32,815 nucleotides of DNA from Kiloniellaceae bacterium (GTDB taxonomy: Bacteria; Pseudomonadota; Alphaproteobacteria; Kiloniellales; J153): contig JAJFGP010000025.1 of the NCBI GenBank assembly GCA_021776055.1, positions 1 through 32,815 of the forward strand. The letters are read 5' to 3'. The notes under the pieces are model-generated. The model was not told the origin of the DNA and did not search any database. It saw nothing but the letters and a program-made list of their open reading frames with translations. Each line of letters begins with the position of its first letter. Within the stretch, counting starts at the first letter, position 1. Below, in pieces: positions 1 through 8,585 of the stretch. The position numbers were made by a program, and so were the translations under genes.

Positions 1-167
1 TCGCGTAAGATTTGCTCGGCCTTTAAATCGGCGGAGGAAACGAAGTCGGCCGGACCTTTGCGCGAAACCTGTAGGTTCTCCACCTCGCCGAAGTCGCGCT
101 TCAGGCGGCGGGCCGCCGTGTCGGCGGCGCGGGTCATTACATTGATTATCGCCGAGCGTACGGCCAT
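1..167 (-). CDS. suhB: Inositol-1-monophosphatase family protein, 5' part only
   Basis: Partial gene that runs off the left edge of the window; only the first 55 codons are present. The N-terminus reads MAVRSAIINVMTRAAD, then a stretch with RDFGEVENLQVSRKGPADFV, which I recognise as the N-terminal signature of bacterial SuhB-type inositol monophosphatases (Mg-dependent hydrolysis of inositol-1-phosphate, also active on related sugar phosphates). The metal-binding motifs of the family would lie beyond the edge and cannot be checked. The ATG lies 14 bp after the efp stop codon on the same strand, so it is probably the last or next gene of the tkt-fba-gap-efp unit. No strong Shine-Dalgarno is visible, which suggests readthrough or coupling from efp. 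Confidence 0.85.
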   Translation of the reverse strand, partial: MAVRSAIINVMTRAADTAARRLKRDFGEVENLQVSRKGPADFVSSADLKAEQILR

Positions 168-181
168 TGGGGATAACGACT

Positions 182-751
182 TTAGTCTTTGGCCCGCTCG
201 ACGTAAGACCCGTCGGCGGTGTTGATCACAATCCGTGTGCCGGACTCGATGTGCGGCGGGACCGATGTACGCACGCCGTTTTCGAGCAACGCCGGCTTAT
301 AGGACGACGAGGCCGTCTGTCCTTTTACCACCGGATCGGCCTCCGTGATGGTCATGACCACCGTATCGGGCAGTATTACGCTGATCGGCGATCCCTCGTA
401 AGACTCGATGGTGACGTCCATGCCCTCTTGCAGGAACACGGCGGGCTCGCCCAACAGGTCTTTATGCACGGTGATCTGGTCGTAGCTTTCCTTGTCCATG
501 AAGGTGAGCATGTCGCCGGCCTCGGCATAGAGAAACTGGTGGTCGCGTTGATCGAGGCGCACGCGCTCCACATCCTCGCTGGAGCGGAAACGCTCATTCA
601 GCTTGGTGCCGTCGCGGACCTCCTTGAGCTCCACCTGCAGATAGGCACCACCCTTGCCGGGCTGCGTGTGCTGAATGCGCACTGCGCGCCAGAGGCGGTC
701 TTTATGCTCGATAATATTGCCGGGGCGGATGGCGTTGCCCTTGATTCTCAT
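182..751 (-). CDS. efp: Elongation factor P
   Basis: EF-P binds between the P and E sites of the ribosome and relieves stalling at consecutive prolines. The 189-residue product has the usual family length and three-domain layout: an N-terminal KOW-like domain (about 1-65), an OB domain (about 66-128) and a C-terminal OB domain (about 130-189). The loop at residues 31-36 is PGKGGA, so the lysine that is post-translationally modified in many bacteria is present (K33 here). The C-terminal part ([23 protein letters not shown]) is typical. It lies between a conserved unknown gene and suhB in a minus-strand run. It is relevant to this window because TolA at 13.2 kb contains PPPP and PPP runs that should need EF-P. 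The modification enzyme is not in the window. Confidence 0.97.
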   Translation of the reverse strand: MRIKGNAIRPGNIIEHKDRLWRAVRIQHTQPGKGGAYLQVELKEVRDGTKLNERFRSSEDVERVRLDQRDHQFLYAEAGDMLTFMDKESYDQITVHKDLLGEPAVFLQEGMDVTIESYEGSPISVILPDTVVMTITEADPVVKGQTASSSYKPALLENGVRTSVPPHIESGTRIVINTADGSYVERAKD

Positions 752-833
752 TGGCTAAACTGGTCCGGGGTTAGAATGGGGTCGGAAAGGCGCGCGGAAG
801 CTAACAGCTTGGCCCCGATGAGGCAATCAGGAG

Positions 834-1241
834 CTATTTTCGCGCCAGCCAGCGGTGGCAGGCCGCCACCGGATCGTCCACATCCAGCAAATCCAGGGCC
901 CTCAGGCGGCCGCGCATCACTTCGGCGCCCTGCCGGCGAGCGATGGCGGTTAGCTTGGCGGCGGCCGATGCGCGCCCGGTGAATCGGACCCGCACGATCC
1001 CCTGGCGCAGGGCGGCAAGGACCTGACCCGGCGAAGCGCCGCAATCGAGAATAGCCGAGACTTGAGTGTCCGAGTGTTCGGCGGCGGCTAGCGATATCAC
1101 CTCGGCGAACCACAATGGCCCGACGGTGGCCGCAGCCCCCGGTGCCGAGGCCAGCGTGACGGCTACGCCCAGAGACGCCGCCGCGGCGACCGCGGCGCGG
1201 GCGTGCTCAAGCGAGTGGACAATGATCGTGCGCTCGGCCAT
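834..1241 (-). CDS. Conserved hypothetical protein in the glycolytic gene cluster
   Basis: A 135-residue, alanine-rich protein starting MAERTIIVHSLEHARAAVAA. I cannot assign a function. From memory, similar small proteins sit next to fba, gap or thiE in other Rhodospirillales, so I treat it as a real conserved gene; this is recollection, not a search. No signal peptide or membrane segment is evident; alternating hydrophobic stretches (for example about 58-66 and 75-86) suggest a small alpha/beta fold. The gene lies 31 bp downstream of gap and about 80 bp upstream of efp, all on the minus strand, consistent with co-transcription. The ATG at 1241 is the only sensible in-frame start; no strong ribosome-binding site precedes it. 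Confidence 0.7.
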   Translation of the reverse strand: MAERTIIVHSLEHARAAVAAAASLGVAVTLASAPGAAATVGPLWFAEVISLAAAEHSDTQVSAILDCGASPGQVLAALRQGIVRVRFTGRASAAAKLTAIARRQGAEVMRGRLRALDLLDVDDPVAACHRWLARK

Positions 1242-1272
1242 TCGCCCATGATAGCCGAAGCAGGCGGTGCCG

Positions 1273-2283
1273 CTAGAGCAGCTTGCCCATGGCGACGGCC
1301 GTGTCGCTCATGCGGTTGGAGAAGCCCCATTCGTTGTCGTACCAGGAGAGAACGCGCACGAAGGTGCCGTCCAGTACCTGGGTCTCGGTCAGATCGAAGG
1401 TGGAGCTGGCCTGGTTGTGGTTGAAATCGGAGGAGACTAGGGGTTCGTCATTGGTCTCCAGGATGCCTTTTAGGCGGTTGCCGTTGGCGGCGCGGACCAT
1501 GGCTTTGTTGATGGCCTCGACCGTGGTCTTCTTTTTGGTCACGATGGCTAGGTCGATAAGGCTGACGTTCGCTGTCGGCACGCGAATCGAGGTGCCGTCC
1601 AGTTTGCCTTTCAGCTTCGGCATGACCAGACCGACGGCGCGGGCGGCACCCGTCGATGTCGGAATCATGGAGAGCGACGCGGCCCGGGCTCGGCGCAAAT
1701 CCTTGTGCAAGGTATCCACGGTCCGCTGATCGCCAGTGAAGGAATGGATCGTGGTCATGAAGCCGTGCTTGATGCCCACCGCTTGGTCGAGCACGTAGGC
1801 AACCGGCACCAGGCAGTTGGTGGTGCAGGATGCATTCGAGACGACAGTGTGGCTTTTGCGCAGCTTGTCGTCGTTGACCCCATAGACCACCGTCAGGTCC
1901 GCATTGGTGCAGGGTGCCGAGACCAGCACCTTTTTGGCGCCGCCGGCTAGATGTTTCGCTGCGGCCTCTTTCGTGGCGAACAGGCCGGTGCATTCCAGCA
2001 CAACGTCTACGCCCAGCGTGCCCCAAGGCAGCTTGGCCGGGTCCCGTTCGGCCATCACCTTGATCGCCTTGCCGTTGACCTTGATGGCGTTCTTGGTCGC
2101 CTCGATCTTGCCGGGGAAGCGCCCATGTACCGAATCGTGCTTCAGCAGGTGCGCGTTGTCGGCGGCCGAGCCCAGGTCGTTGATCGCCACAAAGATGATG
2201 TCCTTGCGTCCCGACTCCAGCGCCGCCCGCAAAACCAACCGTCCGATTCGGCCGAAGCCGTTGATCCCAACCCTGACCGCCAT
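1273..2283 (-). CDS. gap: Type I glyceraldehyde-3-phosphate dehydrogenase
   Basis: Oxidises and phosphorylates glyceraldehyde-3-phosphate to 1,3-bisphosphoglycerate using NAD(P), a cytoplasmic step of glycolysis, gluconeogenesis or the Calvin cycle. The 336-residue product has the Rossmann motif NGFGRIGR (residues 8-15), the catalytic cysteine in ASCTTNC (C153), the substrate-binding segment TGAARAVG and the C-terminal WYDNEWG signature. The sequence AIND at 33-36 resembles NAD-preferring enzymes, but cofactor preference was not tested. A clear ribosome-binding site AAGGAGA lies 6 bp before the ATG. It is 39 bp downstream of fba. In most alphaproteobacteria I know, gap is followed by pgk; here no pgk is present and fba precedes gap. 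Confidence 0.98.
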   Translation of the reverse strand: MAVRVGINGFGRIGRLVLRAALESGRKDIIFVAINDLGSAADNAHLLKHDSVHGRFPGKIEATKNAIKVNGKAIKVMAERDPAKLPWGTLGVDVVLECTGLFATKEAAAKHLAGGAKKVLVSAPCTNADLTVVYGVNDDKLRKSHTVVSNASCTTNCLVPVAYVLDQAVGIKHGFMTTIHSFTGDQRTVDTLHKDLRRARAASLSMIPTSTGAARAVGLVMPKLKGKLDGTSIRVPTANVSLIDLAIVTKKKTTVEAINKAMVRAANGNRLKGILETNDEPLVSSDFNHNQASSTFDLTETQVLDGTFVRVLSWYDNEWGFSNRMSDTAVAMGKLL

Positions 2284-2322
2284 CGATGTCTCCTTAGTTT
2301 CCGATCTAGCCTGCGCGTGCGC

Positions 2323-3324
2323 TCAGGCGTATTTACCGAGCGTTGCCGCGCTGTTGGCCTTGGCTCGCTCCAGGAAGGCCGCCTGGCCCGCTTTTACATT
2401 GCCTGTCTTGCCGCCCCAGGCCTTTAGCGGCGCCGCCTGTAGGGCACGGCCATAGGAGAAGCTAAGTTTCCAGGGCCGTGTCTCCGACAGCTTGTTCATG
2501 GCATTGAGGTGCAACGTCGCCACCTCGTCGTTTTGCCCGCCGGAGAGGAAGACGATGCCCGGCACCGCCGCCGGCACGGTGCGCCGCAGGCAGCGCACGG
2601 TGCGCCACGCGACCTCGTTCACATCCGCTTGCTTGGGGCAATCCGCACCTGAAATCACCATGTTGGGCTTGAGCAAGATGCCTTCAAGCAACACGTCCTG
2701 GGCCGCTAGTTCGGCGAAGACCGACTGCAAAACCTCCTCGGTCACCTCGTCGCAGGCGTCAATGTCGTGATCGCCGTCCATCAGCACTTCCGGCTCGACG
2801 ATGGGCACCAGGCCGGCTTCCTGGCAGAGTGAGGCATACCGCGCTAGGGCATGGGCGTTGGCCAAGACACAGGCCGGGCTGGGGATGGTATCGCCGATGC
2901 GGTAGACCGCGCGCCATTTGGTGAAGCGAGCGCCCAGCTTGGCGTATTCCTTCAGGCGGTCGCGTAGGCCGTCCAAACCCTCGGTGACCGTCTCGTCCGG
3001 ATGCCCGGCCAGCGGTTTGGCGCCGGCGTCCACCTTGATGCCGGGAATGATGCCGGCGTCGCGTAGGATACGCACCAGCGGCGTCCCGTCGGCCGCGTTC
3101 TGCCGGATCGTCTCGTCGAACAGGATAACGCCGCTGACGTGCTTGGCACCGCCGGGCGTCGTAAAGAGCATCGTCCGGTAGTCGCGCCGGTTTTCCTCGG
3201 TCGACGGAATATCGATGCTATCGAAGCGCTTCTTGATGGTGGGCGCGCTTTCGTCCGCCGCCAGGATGCCTTTGCCATCGACGACCAAAGCCTGGGCCGT
3301 CTTGGCTAATTCTGCTCCGCTCAT
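2323..3324 (-). CDS. fba: Class I fructose-bisphosphate aldolase
   Basis: Reversible aldol cleavage of fructose-1,6-bisphosphate through a Schiff base, without metal. The Schiff-base lysine lies in GILLKPNMV (K219 counting from MSGAEL) and the second active-site lysine in FTKWRAV (K136); the N-terminal GKGILAADES is diagnostic of the eukaryotic-type class I family. Length is 333 residues from the ATG at 3324. An in-frame ATG at 3366 would add 14 residues (MLHPIPTATRERTA); I prefer 3324 because homologues start near there and GGGAACG precedes it. It lies between tkt and gap on the minus strand. Many alphaproteobacteria carry a class II metal-dependent enzyme at this locus, so the class I enzyme is a lineage marker or a replacement. 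Confidence 0.95.
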   Translation of the reverse strand: MSGAELAKTAQALVVDGKGILAADESAPTIKKRFDSIDIPSTEENRRDYRTMLFTTPGGAKHVSGVILFDETIRQNAADGTPLVRILRDAGIIPGIKVDAGAKPLAGHPDETVTEGLDGLRDRLKEYAKLGARFTKWRAVYRIGDTIPSPACVLANAHALARYASLCQEAGLVPIVEPEVLMDGDHDIDACDEVTEEVLQSVFAELAAQDVLLEGILLKPNMVISGADCPKQADVNEVAWRTVRCLRRTVPAAVPGIVFLSGGQNDEVATLHLNAMNKLSETRPWKLSFSYGRALQAAPLKAWGGKTGNVKAGQAAFLERAKANSAATLGKYA

Positions 3325-3385
3325 CGCCGTTCGTTCCCGTGTTGCAGTTGGAATAGGGTGCAGCATCGTTTATGCGGAAAGACCA

Positions 3386-5428
3386 TCACAGCCTGGCCTT
3401 GACCGCATCAACCACCGCCTGGGGTGTGATCTTGAAGTGTTCGTACAGGCGCTCGGCCGGGGCCGAGGCGCCAAAGCCGTTCATCCCCACAAAGGCCCCG
3501 TCCGGTCCTATCCAGGTGTCCCAGCCAAAGGCGCCCGCGGCCTCGATGCCGACGCGCAAGGGTCCGAGACCGAGCACTTCGTCCCGGTAATGCGCCGGCT
3601 GCGCCTGAAAGAGCTGCCAGCAGGGCAGGGAGACGACAACCGCCGCGATGCCGTCCGCGGCAAGTAGGGTCTGGGCCGCGATGGCGATGGCAACTTCGGA
3701 GCCGGAGGCTATGAGCGTAACCTGGCGGGGATTGTCGGCGGCTCTCATGATGTAACCGCCGTAGGCGCTCAGGTTTTCTCCGCTCTCTTGCCGAATGTTC
3801 GGGGTCGCCTGCCGGGTGAGGGCGAGGACCGAGGGCCGGTCGCGGGTGGTAATGGCCACTTCCCAGCACTCCGCCGTCTCCACGGTATCGGCGGGGCGGA
3901 AGAGATTCAGATTCGGAATCGCCCGTAGGGCGGCCAGATGCTCCACCGGCTGATGGGTCGGCCCATCCTCGCCCAGGCCAATGGAATCGTGCGTCATGAC
4001 ATAGACGACCCGCTGGTGCATCAACGCCGCGAGGCGGATGGACGGCCGGCAATAATCGGTGAAGACCAGAAACGTGCCACCGTAGGGGATGACACCACCA
4101 TGCAGGGCGAGGCCGTTCATGGCCGCCGCCATGGCATGCTCGCGCACCCCGTAATAAACGTAGGAGCCGGCGAACTCGCCCGGACCGACGGCGCGCTGGC
4201 CTGCTACCAGGGTGTTGTTCGAGCCGGTCAGATCGGCGGAGCCGCCGAGCAACTCGGGCAGGTGCGGCACCAGGGCTTCGAGCGCCCGCTGCGAGGCGAC
4301 TCGGGTGGCGATCTTTGGCGACTCGGAAATTGCCGTTCGTTTCAGTTCCGCTAAACCCTCGGTCCAGCCCTTTGGCAGCTCGCCGGCGATGCGGCGTTGG
4401 AATTCGGCGCGCGTCTTGCCGTCGCTGTCCGATAGATTTTTCTCCCAGGCAGTCGCCGCCGTAGCACCACGGCTTCCGGCGCGGCGCCAGGCGCCAAGGA
4501 TATTGTCCGGTACGACAAACGGGGCGTGCGGCCAGCCGAGCTTTTCGCGCGCGCCGGCCACCTCGTCGGCGCCAAGCGCCGCGCCATGCGCCTTGGACGT
4601 GCCCGCCTTGGTCGGCGCGCCGAGGCCGATGATCGTCTTGCAGGCGATCAGGGACGGTTGCGTGGCATTCCGCGCCGCCGTGATCGCCGCCGCGATGGCC
4701 TCCGGATCGTGTCCGTCGACAGCCTGGACATGCCAGCCGTAAGCAGTGAAGCGCGCCTGTTGGTCGTCCGAGACGGTCAACGTCGTCGGTCCATCGATGG
4801 AAATGCCGTTGTCGTCGAAAAGGACGATCAGCTTGCCCAGACCCAGATGCCCGGCCAGGGACGCCGCCTCGTGACTGATTCCCTCCATCAGGCAGCCATC
4901 GCCGGCAATCGCATAGGTATAGTGATCGACCAGCTTGTTGCCGAAGTGCGCCGCGAGCAGTCGCTCTGCCAGAGCCATGCCGACGGCATTACCCAAGCCC
5001 TGACCGAGGGGGCCGGTTGTCGTTTCGATCCCCGTCGCTTGCCCGTATTCGGGATGGCCCGCCGTGCGGCTGCCGAGCTGACGGAGATTGCGCAGCTCGT
5101 CGAGGGTCATGTCGGCATAGCCCGTCAGATAGAGCAGGCTGTAGAGCAGCATGGAACCGTGTCCGGCCGAGAGCACGAAGCGATCCCGGTCGGGCCACTC
5201 GGGCCGCGCCGGGTCGAACTTGAGAAAACGGGTGAAAAGGACCGTTGCCACATCCGCCATGCCCATGGGCATGCCCGGATGGCCGTTTTTTGCGGCTTCG
5301 ATCGCATCCATGGTCAGCGCCCGGATGGCGTCAGCCATTTCCTTGGGAGACGCGCCGTCAGACGGGCCGCTGCCTGACTTCCCGGAATTCGCGGGGGTAT
5401 TCGCGGGTATCGACGACGCTGCGTCCAT
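3386..5428 (-). CDS. tkt: Transketolase
   Basis: Thiamine-diphosphate enzyme that moves two-carbon ketol units between sugar phosphates in the pentose phosphate or Calvin pathway. Conserved motifs: [12 protein letters not shown] near the N-terminus, the TPP/Mg motif beginning GDGCLMEG and ending in DDNGISIDG, the pyrimidine domain with [19 protein letters not shown], and a C-terminal transketolase domain. The reading frame is open upstream to an ATG at 5515. Homologues begin roughly 15-20 residues before the ANAIRAL-like segment, so I chose the ATG at 5428 (680 residues); 5479 (preceded by GGGAG) and 5338 remain possible. It heads the minus-strand tkt-fba-gap-efp run and is divergent from the DUF4164-zapA unit. 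Confidence 0.93.
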   Translation of the reverse strand: MDAASSIPANTPANSGKSGSGPSDGASPKEMADAIRALTMDAIEAAKNGHPGMPMGMADVATVLFTRFLKFDPARPEWPDRDRFVLSAGHGSMLLYSLLYLTGYADMTLDELRNLRQLGSRTAGHPEYGQATGIETTTGPLGQGLGNAVGMALAERLLAAHFGNKLVDHYTYAIAGDGCLMEGISHEAASLAGHLGLGKLIVLFDDNGISIDGPTTLTVSDDQQARFTAYGWHVQAVDGHDPEAIAAAITAARNATQPSLIACKTIIGLGAPTKAGTSKAHGAALGADEVAGAREKLGWPHAPFVVPDNILGAWRRAGSRGATAATAWEKNLSDSDGKTRAEFQRRIAGELPKGWTEGLAELKRTAISESPKIATRVASQRALEALVPHLPELLGGSADLTGSNNTLVAGQRAVGPGEFAGSYVYYGVREHAMAAAMNGLALHGGVIPYGGTFLVFTDYCRPSIRLAALMHQRVVYVMTHDSIGLGEDGPTHQPVEHLAALRAIPNLNLFRPADTVETAECWEVAITTRDRPSVLALTRQATPNIRQESGENLSAYGGYIMRAADNPRQVTLIASGSEVAIAIAAQTLLAADGIAAVVVSLPCWQLFQAQPAHYRDEVLGLGPLRVGIEAAGAFGWDTWIGPDGAFVGMNGFGASAPAERLYEHFKITPQAVVDAVKARL

Positions 5429-5610
5429 CGTAGGTGTCCACTCGGATGTGGGAGACGGTTTTGGCGGCGCGATTCCCATGGGCTCCCGCCAAGCTCGCGC
5501 GCAACATGCCGCCACACGCCCTAATCGTCAACCGCCCAGTCGCACCTCTACAATAGGGCCTCAGTTGAACGCGGCATCCTGTCGAAATCGCGAATCGCCG
5601 GTGGCGGCGG

Positions 5611-5640
5611 TTGACCGTTTCACTTGGCCGTGCGTATCCT
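5611..5640 (+). promoter_or_regulatory. Candidate sigma70-type promoter for the DUF4164-zapA unit
   Basis: A TTGACC hexamer (5611-5616) and TATCCT (5635-5640) are separated by 18 bp and lie about 60 bp upstream of the DUF4164 ATG, in the divergent region opposite tkt. The match is good at -35 and 4/6 at -10. This is a by-eye match only. Confidence 0.4.
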
Positions 5641-5701
5641 TGGCGAGCGTCGGCGCGTGCCCGCACATGAGTTATCGCGACTAAATCGAACCGAGAGAGC
5701 C

Positions 5702-5944
5702 ATGGCGCAATTGAACCAGGCTGCAGAACGACTGCAAGAAGCCCTCGATCGTCTTGAGCGGGCCGTGGATGCGCGTGTGGGCAACGGCGCCGCCAGTGGC
5801 GCCGATAACGATGACAGCGCCGAGTTGCGCAGCGCCCTGGCGGCGGCGCAGAAACAAAACACAGCGTTGCAAAAGGCGGCATCGACTGTCGCGACACGCC
5901 TGGATTCGACCATCGCCCGGTTCAAGTCGGTGTTGGAGGCATAG
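5702..5944 (+). CDS. DUF4164-type coiled-coil protein upstream of zapA
   Basis: An 80-residue, strongly charged protein starting MAQLNQAAERLQEALDRLE, predicted as an almost continuous helix with heptad-like hydrophobic spacing (residues 2-28 and 40-80) and a short glycine/alanine-rich break in the middle. I recognise it as the DUF4164 family that precedes zapA in alphaproteobacteria. Its role is not established; its size, coiled-coil nature and neighbour suggest a division-ring accessory factor comparable to ZapB, which is inference. I chose the ATG at 5702 (preceded by GAGAG) rather than an upstream in-frame ATG at 5624 that would overlap the promoter candidate. It ends 5 bp before zapA, so the two are co-transcribed. 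Confidence 0.75.
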   Translation: MAQLNQAAERLQEALDRLERAVDARVGNGAASGADNDDSAELRSALAAAQKQNTALQKAASTVATRLDSTIARFKSVLEA

Positions 5945-5949
5945 ATCTC

Positions 5950-6342
5950 GTGGCCCAGATCACTCTGAAAATCAATGACCGCAGCTATGAAATGACCTGC
6001 GACGACGGGCAGGAAGAGCATTTGAGCAAGCTGGCGGAGCACGTGGACGAGCGGATGCGGCAGCTTGCCGGCTCGGTCGGACAGGTGGGCGAGGCACGCC
6101 TTCTGATTATGGCCAGTCTGCTGATCACCGACGAGCTGTATGATGCCTATCGCCAGATTCACGTGCTCGATGCCAGTGGTGACGGGGCGGGCGACGGGAC
6201 GGGCGATGGGGCTGACGGCGAGGCGGACGATGCGGACGATAGTGAGTTGGAAGCCGAGGTCGCCGCTGCCCTAGAGAGCAGCGCCGAGCGCATCGAGGCC
6301 ATGGCCGCCCGGTTAGCCGTTGTCGAGAATCGCGGCGCTTAG
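5950..6342 (+). CDS. zapA: Cell division protein ZapA
   Basis: ZapA binds and bundles FtsZ filaments at midcell. The first 80 residues carry the family pattern (MAQITLKINDRSYEM, then a segment with AEHVDERMRQLA and ARLLIMASLLITDELYDAY). The start is GTG at 5950, preceded by GGAGG at 5935-5939. The family's helical C-terminus is interrupted by a low-complexity acidic stretch (about residues 77-100) encoded by roughly five degenerate 12-bp tandem units at 6181-6240, giving DGAGDGTGDGAD-like sequence. Total length 130 residues, on the long side. It is upstream of the 6S RNA gene and fcl, the classic zapA-ssrS-ygfA arrangement. Confidence 0.9.
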   Translation: MAQITLKINDRSYEMTCDDGQEEHLSKLAEHVDERMRQLAGSVGQVGEARLLIMASLLITDELYDAYRQIHVLDASGDGAGDGTGDGADGEADDADDSELEAEVAAALESSAERIEAMAARLAVVENRGA

Positions 6343-6424
6343 GTGCGTTTTCGCCGGAAGAGAGCCGCACCGTCACCAACTTCGCTATAGACAAGTTGTT
6401 AAATCATCACGATCTACTGTCCAT

Positions 6425-6588
6425 TCGGGCGGTGCTACGAGGTGCGTCAGGTCGTCTAGTCCCTGGGGCCAATAACTACCTCAAGGGAGCTGTCCCTGCC
6501 GGAGCCGTGGTTCCGGTATATGGCGCCCACCTGCACTGCAGGCCACAGAGGAAAGACAAAGGCCAACGGCCATCGTGGCACCGCTCGA
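6425..6588 (+). ncRNA. ssrS: 6S RNA
   Basis: 6S RNA binds the sigma70 RNA polymerase holoenzyme and mimics an open promoter, down-regulating transcription in slow growth. It lies between zapA and fcl, the conserved location in Proteobacteria. The ends pair into a long closing stem: 6425-6440 pairs with 6573-6588 over about 16 bp with two G-U pairs. The interior contains AAGGGAGCTGTCCCT (6483-6497), an AGGGA/TCCCT hairpin that I recognise from alphaproteobacterial 6S RNAs, and the CCTG/CAGG hairpin near 6530-6542. The total, about 164 nt, is the usual size. The exact transcript ends are inferred from the pairing. The RNA ends about 38 nt before the fcl start codon, so processing from a common transcript is likely. 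Confidence 0.87.
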
Positions 6589-6625
6589 TTACTTCGCCCT
6601 GTCGCTCGGCGTACGGGGCGGAGCG

Positions 6626-7204
6626 ATGAACCAGCAAGCCAAAGCCGACCTACGCCCGGTCGCCGAACGGCGCCGGAGCGCCGTTGCCGAGGCCGCCGGT
6701 GTGGCGCAGGCCGCGGCCGACCGGTTTCTTGCTGCCGTGACCGTTCCGGCGGGAGCGGCGGTTTCCGCTTACTGGCCCATGCGCAGCGAACTGGACCCAC
6801 GCCCCATTCTGATAGCGTTAAACGCGCGCGATCATCCGTTGTGCTTGCCGGTGGTGGCGGGCAAAGCGCAGCCGCTGGTCTTTCGCGCTTGGCACCCTGG
6901 TGATGTATTGGTGGCGGGTGGCTATGGCACTCAGGTGCCGGATGCGGGACAAGAGATCGTCATGCCGCACCTGTTGCTGGTGCCGCTGCTGGCCTTCGAC
7001 CGGGCGGGATACCGGCTGGGGTATGGTGGCGGCTTCTACGACCGCACCTTGGCTGCCCTGCGCGCGGTGGGCTCGGTGGTAGCTGTCGGTCTGGCTTTTT
7101 CCGCTCAGGAAATAGATGCGGTGCCGCACGATGCAACGGACGCGCGCCTCGATTGGATTGTTACCGAGGCCGAGGCGATAGAAGTTAGGATGAGGCGGCG
7201 ATGA
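6626..7204 (+). CDS. fau: 5-formyltetrahydrofolate cyclo-ligase
   Basis: ATP-dependent conversion of 5-formyl-THF to 5,10-methenyl-THF, salvaging a folate that inhibits one-carbon enzymes. The 192-residue protein has the family signature LLVPLLAFDRAGYRLGYGG, followed by GFYDRTL (about residues 118-145), and an N-terminal basic helix with RPVAERRR. The ATG at 6626 is preceded by GGGGCGGAG. An earlier in-frame ATG at 6575 lies inside the 6S RNA closing stem and is rejected. The stop overlaps the next ATG in ATGA (7201-7204), implying translational coupling with the phosphoesterase gene. Confidence 0.94.
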   Translation: MNQQAKADLRPVAERRRSAVAEAAGVAQAAADRFLAAVTVPAGAAVSAYWPMRSELDPRPILIALNARDHPLCLPVVAGKAQPLVFRAWHPGDVLVAGGYGTQVPDAGQEIVMPHLLLVPLLAFDRAGYRLGYGGGFYDRTLAALRAVGSVVAVGLAFSAQEIDAVPHDATDARLDWIVTEAEAIEVRMRRR

Positions 7205-8013
7205 GGATTCTCTTTTGTGGCGATATTGTCGGCCGGGCCGGTCGCGACGCCATCACCACGCACCTGCCGGGCCTGCGCCGGACCCTTGCGGCGGACGTGG
7301 TCATCGCCAATGGCGAGAACGCCGCGGGCGGATTCGGCATTACTGCCAAGATCAGCGAGGAGATCCTTGCCGCCGGCGTGGATGTGATTACCGGTGGTAA
7401 TCATAGCTGGGACCAGCGCGAGGCCTTTGCCCTGGCCGAGAGAGAGCCGCGCCTGCTGCGGCCGCAGAACTTTCCGGCCGGCACACCGGGCCGTGGCGCC
7501 GCCATCTACGAAGCCGGGCAGGGGCGGCGCATTCTGGTGCTCAACGTCATGGGCCGGCTGTTCATGGACCCGCTGGACGATCCTTTCGCCTGTGTCGAGG
7601 GCGAACTGGCCAATCACCGGTTGGGGGCCTCGGTTCAGGCCATCGTTCTGGACCTGCATGCCGAGGCGACCAGTGAGAAGATGGCCATGGGCCACGTGGT
7701 CGACGGCCGGGTATCGCTGTGCGTCGGTACCCACACCCACGTGCCGACGGCGGATACCATGATCCTACCGGGCGGCACCGCCTATCAAAGCGATGCCGGT
7801 ATGTGTGGCGACTATGATTCGGTGATTGGCATGGACAAGAAGGTGCCGATTGCCCGTTTCACGCGGAAACTGCCGACCGATCGCATGTCGGCCGCGACGG
7901 GCGAGGGGACGCTGTGTGCTATTTTTGTGGAAACCGACGATGCCAGCGGACTGGCGCGCCGGGTCGAGCCCGTCCGAATCGGTGGACGTCTGAGCCCGGC
8001 AATGCCCGGCTGA
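7201..8013 (+). CDS. YmdB-family (TIGR00282) metallophosphoesterase
   Basis: Homologue of Bacillus YmdB, a dimetal phosphodiesterase active on 2',3'-cyclic nucleotides in characterised members. Metal-ligand motifs are intact: FCGDIVG (D8), NGENAAGG (E39), GGNHSWD (N67, H68), an LDLHAEATSEK segment and GTHTHVPTAD. Length 270 residues is normal. It overlaps fau by four bases. It ends 5 bp before the convergent stop of the small minus-strand gene, so no separate terminator fits between them. The in vivo substrate in alphaproteobacteria is unknown. No signal peptide, so cytoplasmic. Confidence 0.92.
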   Translation: MRILFCGDIVGRAGRDAITTHLPGLRRTLAADVVIANGENAAGGFGITAKISEEILAAGVDVITGGNHSWDQREAFALAEREPRLLRPQNFPAGTPGRGAAIYEAGQGRRILVLNVMGRLFMDPLDDPFACVEGELANHRLGASVQAIVLDLHAEATSEKMAMGHVVDGRVSLCVGTHTHVPTADTMILPGGTAYQSDAGMCGDYDSVIGMDKKVPIARFTRKLPTDRMSAATGEGTLCAIFVETDDASGLARRVEPVRIGGRLSPAMPG

Positions 8014-8018
8014 CGGGC

Positions 8019-8276
8019 CTATTTGTTGGTCAGGGAGAGGAAACGGCTCACTTCGTCCTGCAGGGTCGCCGTTTGCTGTAGCACCGCTTCGGCGGCCTGG
8101 CGGGCCTCCGACTCACCGTTGGCGGCGAGTATGATATCCAGGGCGCTAACCGCGCCGCGCTCGGCAAAGCCTTGCACCAGCTCGGCGGCACCCTCAAGAC
8201 AACGGCTGATTTCCTCCTCGTCGGCGACATCCGATTGCGGAACGGCTAGCGCCGGGACATTACTGGGCAGGGACAT
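8019..8276 (-). CDS. Small hypothetical protein, helical
   Basis: An 85-residue acidic protein with no family I recognise. The N-terminal 20 residues look disordered; the rest is predicted helical, with ALDIILAANGESEARQAAEA followed by a C-terminus ending LQDEVSRFLSLTNK. That ending resembles the last helix of methyl-accepting chemotaxis proteins (an L..EV..FL pattern), but the match is too short to claim relationship. A GAGAGG element lies about 8 bp upstream of the ATG, supporting translation. It is convergent with the phosphoesterase gene and divergent from yebC across a 309-bp gap. Confidence 0.6.
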   Translation of the reverse strand: MSLPSNVPALAVPQSDVADEEEISRCLEGAAELVQGFAERGAVSALDIILAANGESEARQAAEAVLQQTATLQDEVSRFLSLTNK

Positions 8277-8585
8277 GATTTTGGCCTCTCAGGCGACATC
8301 GGCACCCCGTCATCCGACTTTGCGGTTCACGGCGGCCTGCATCTTGCGGTTGCGCGCCTTAAAAGAGCGTAAACTCCCGGAACCGATGGGGGCGCCGGAG
8401 AGGGCTTTAGATGACCACGAAATCCTGCTAGAAGACGCCGCAATATCGCCATATTGGGCGACTATCAGTGGCATGCGCGGCGATCGGTGCGCCGACAAAC
8501 AGTGCGTACCATACCACAAAATGTGGTAGACAGATCACAACTCACTAGCATCATCTAGGCTAGCAACAATTGGGGCCGACTGGTC
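8277..8585. other. 309-bp non-coding region with two short palindromes, upstream of yebC
   Basis: I see no gene or tRNA here. Two perfect inverted repeats stand out: CAATAT-CGCC-ATATTG at 8441-8456 and TACCACA-AAA-TGTGGTA at 8512-8528. The second lies about 60 bp before the yebC ATG and could be an operator or a small RNA hairpin. The segment around 8430-8580 is more AT-rich than the flanks, as expected for a promoter region. No convincing -35/-10 pair was found. Confidence 0.5.

Noticed and set aside
5515-5701. tRNA or small RNA gene in the tkt-DUF4164 gap
   Set aside because: No T-loop consensus, cloverleaf or long stem was seen; the sequence fits a divergent promoter region.
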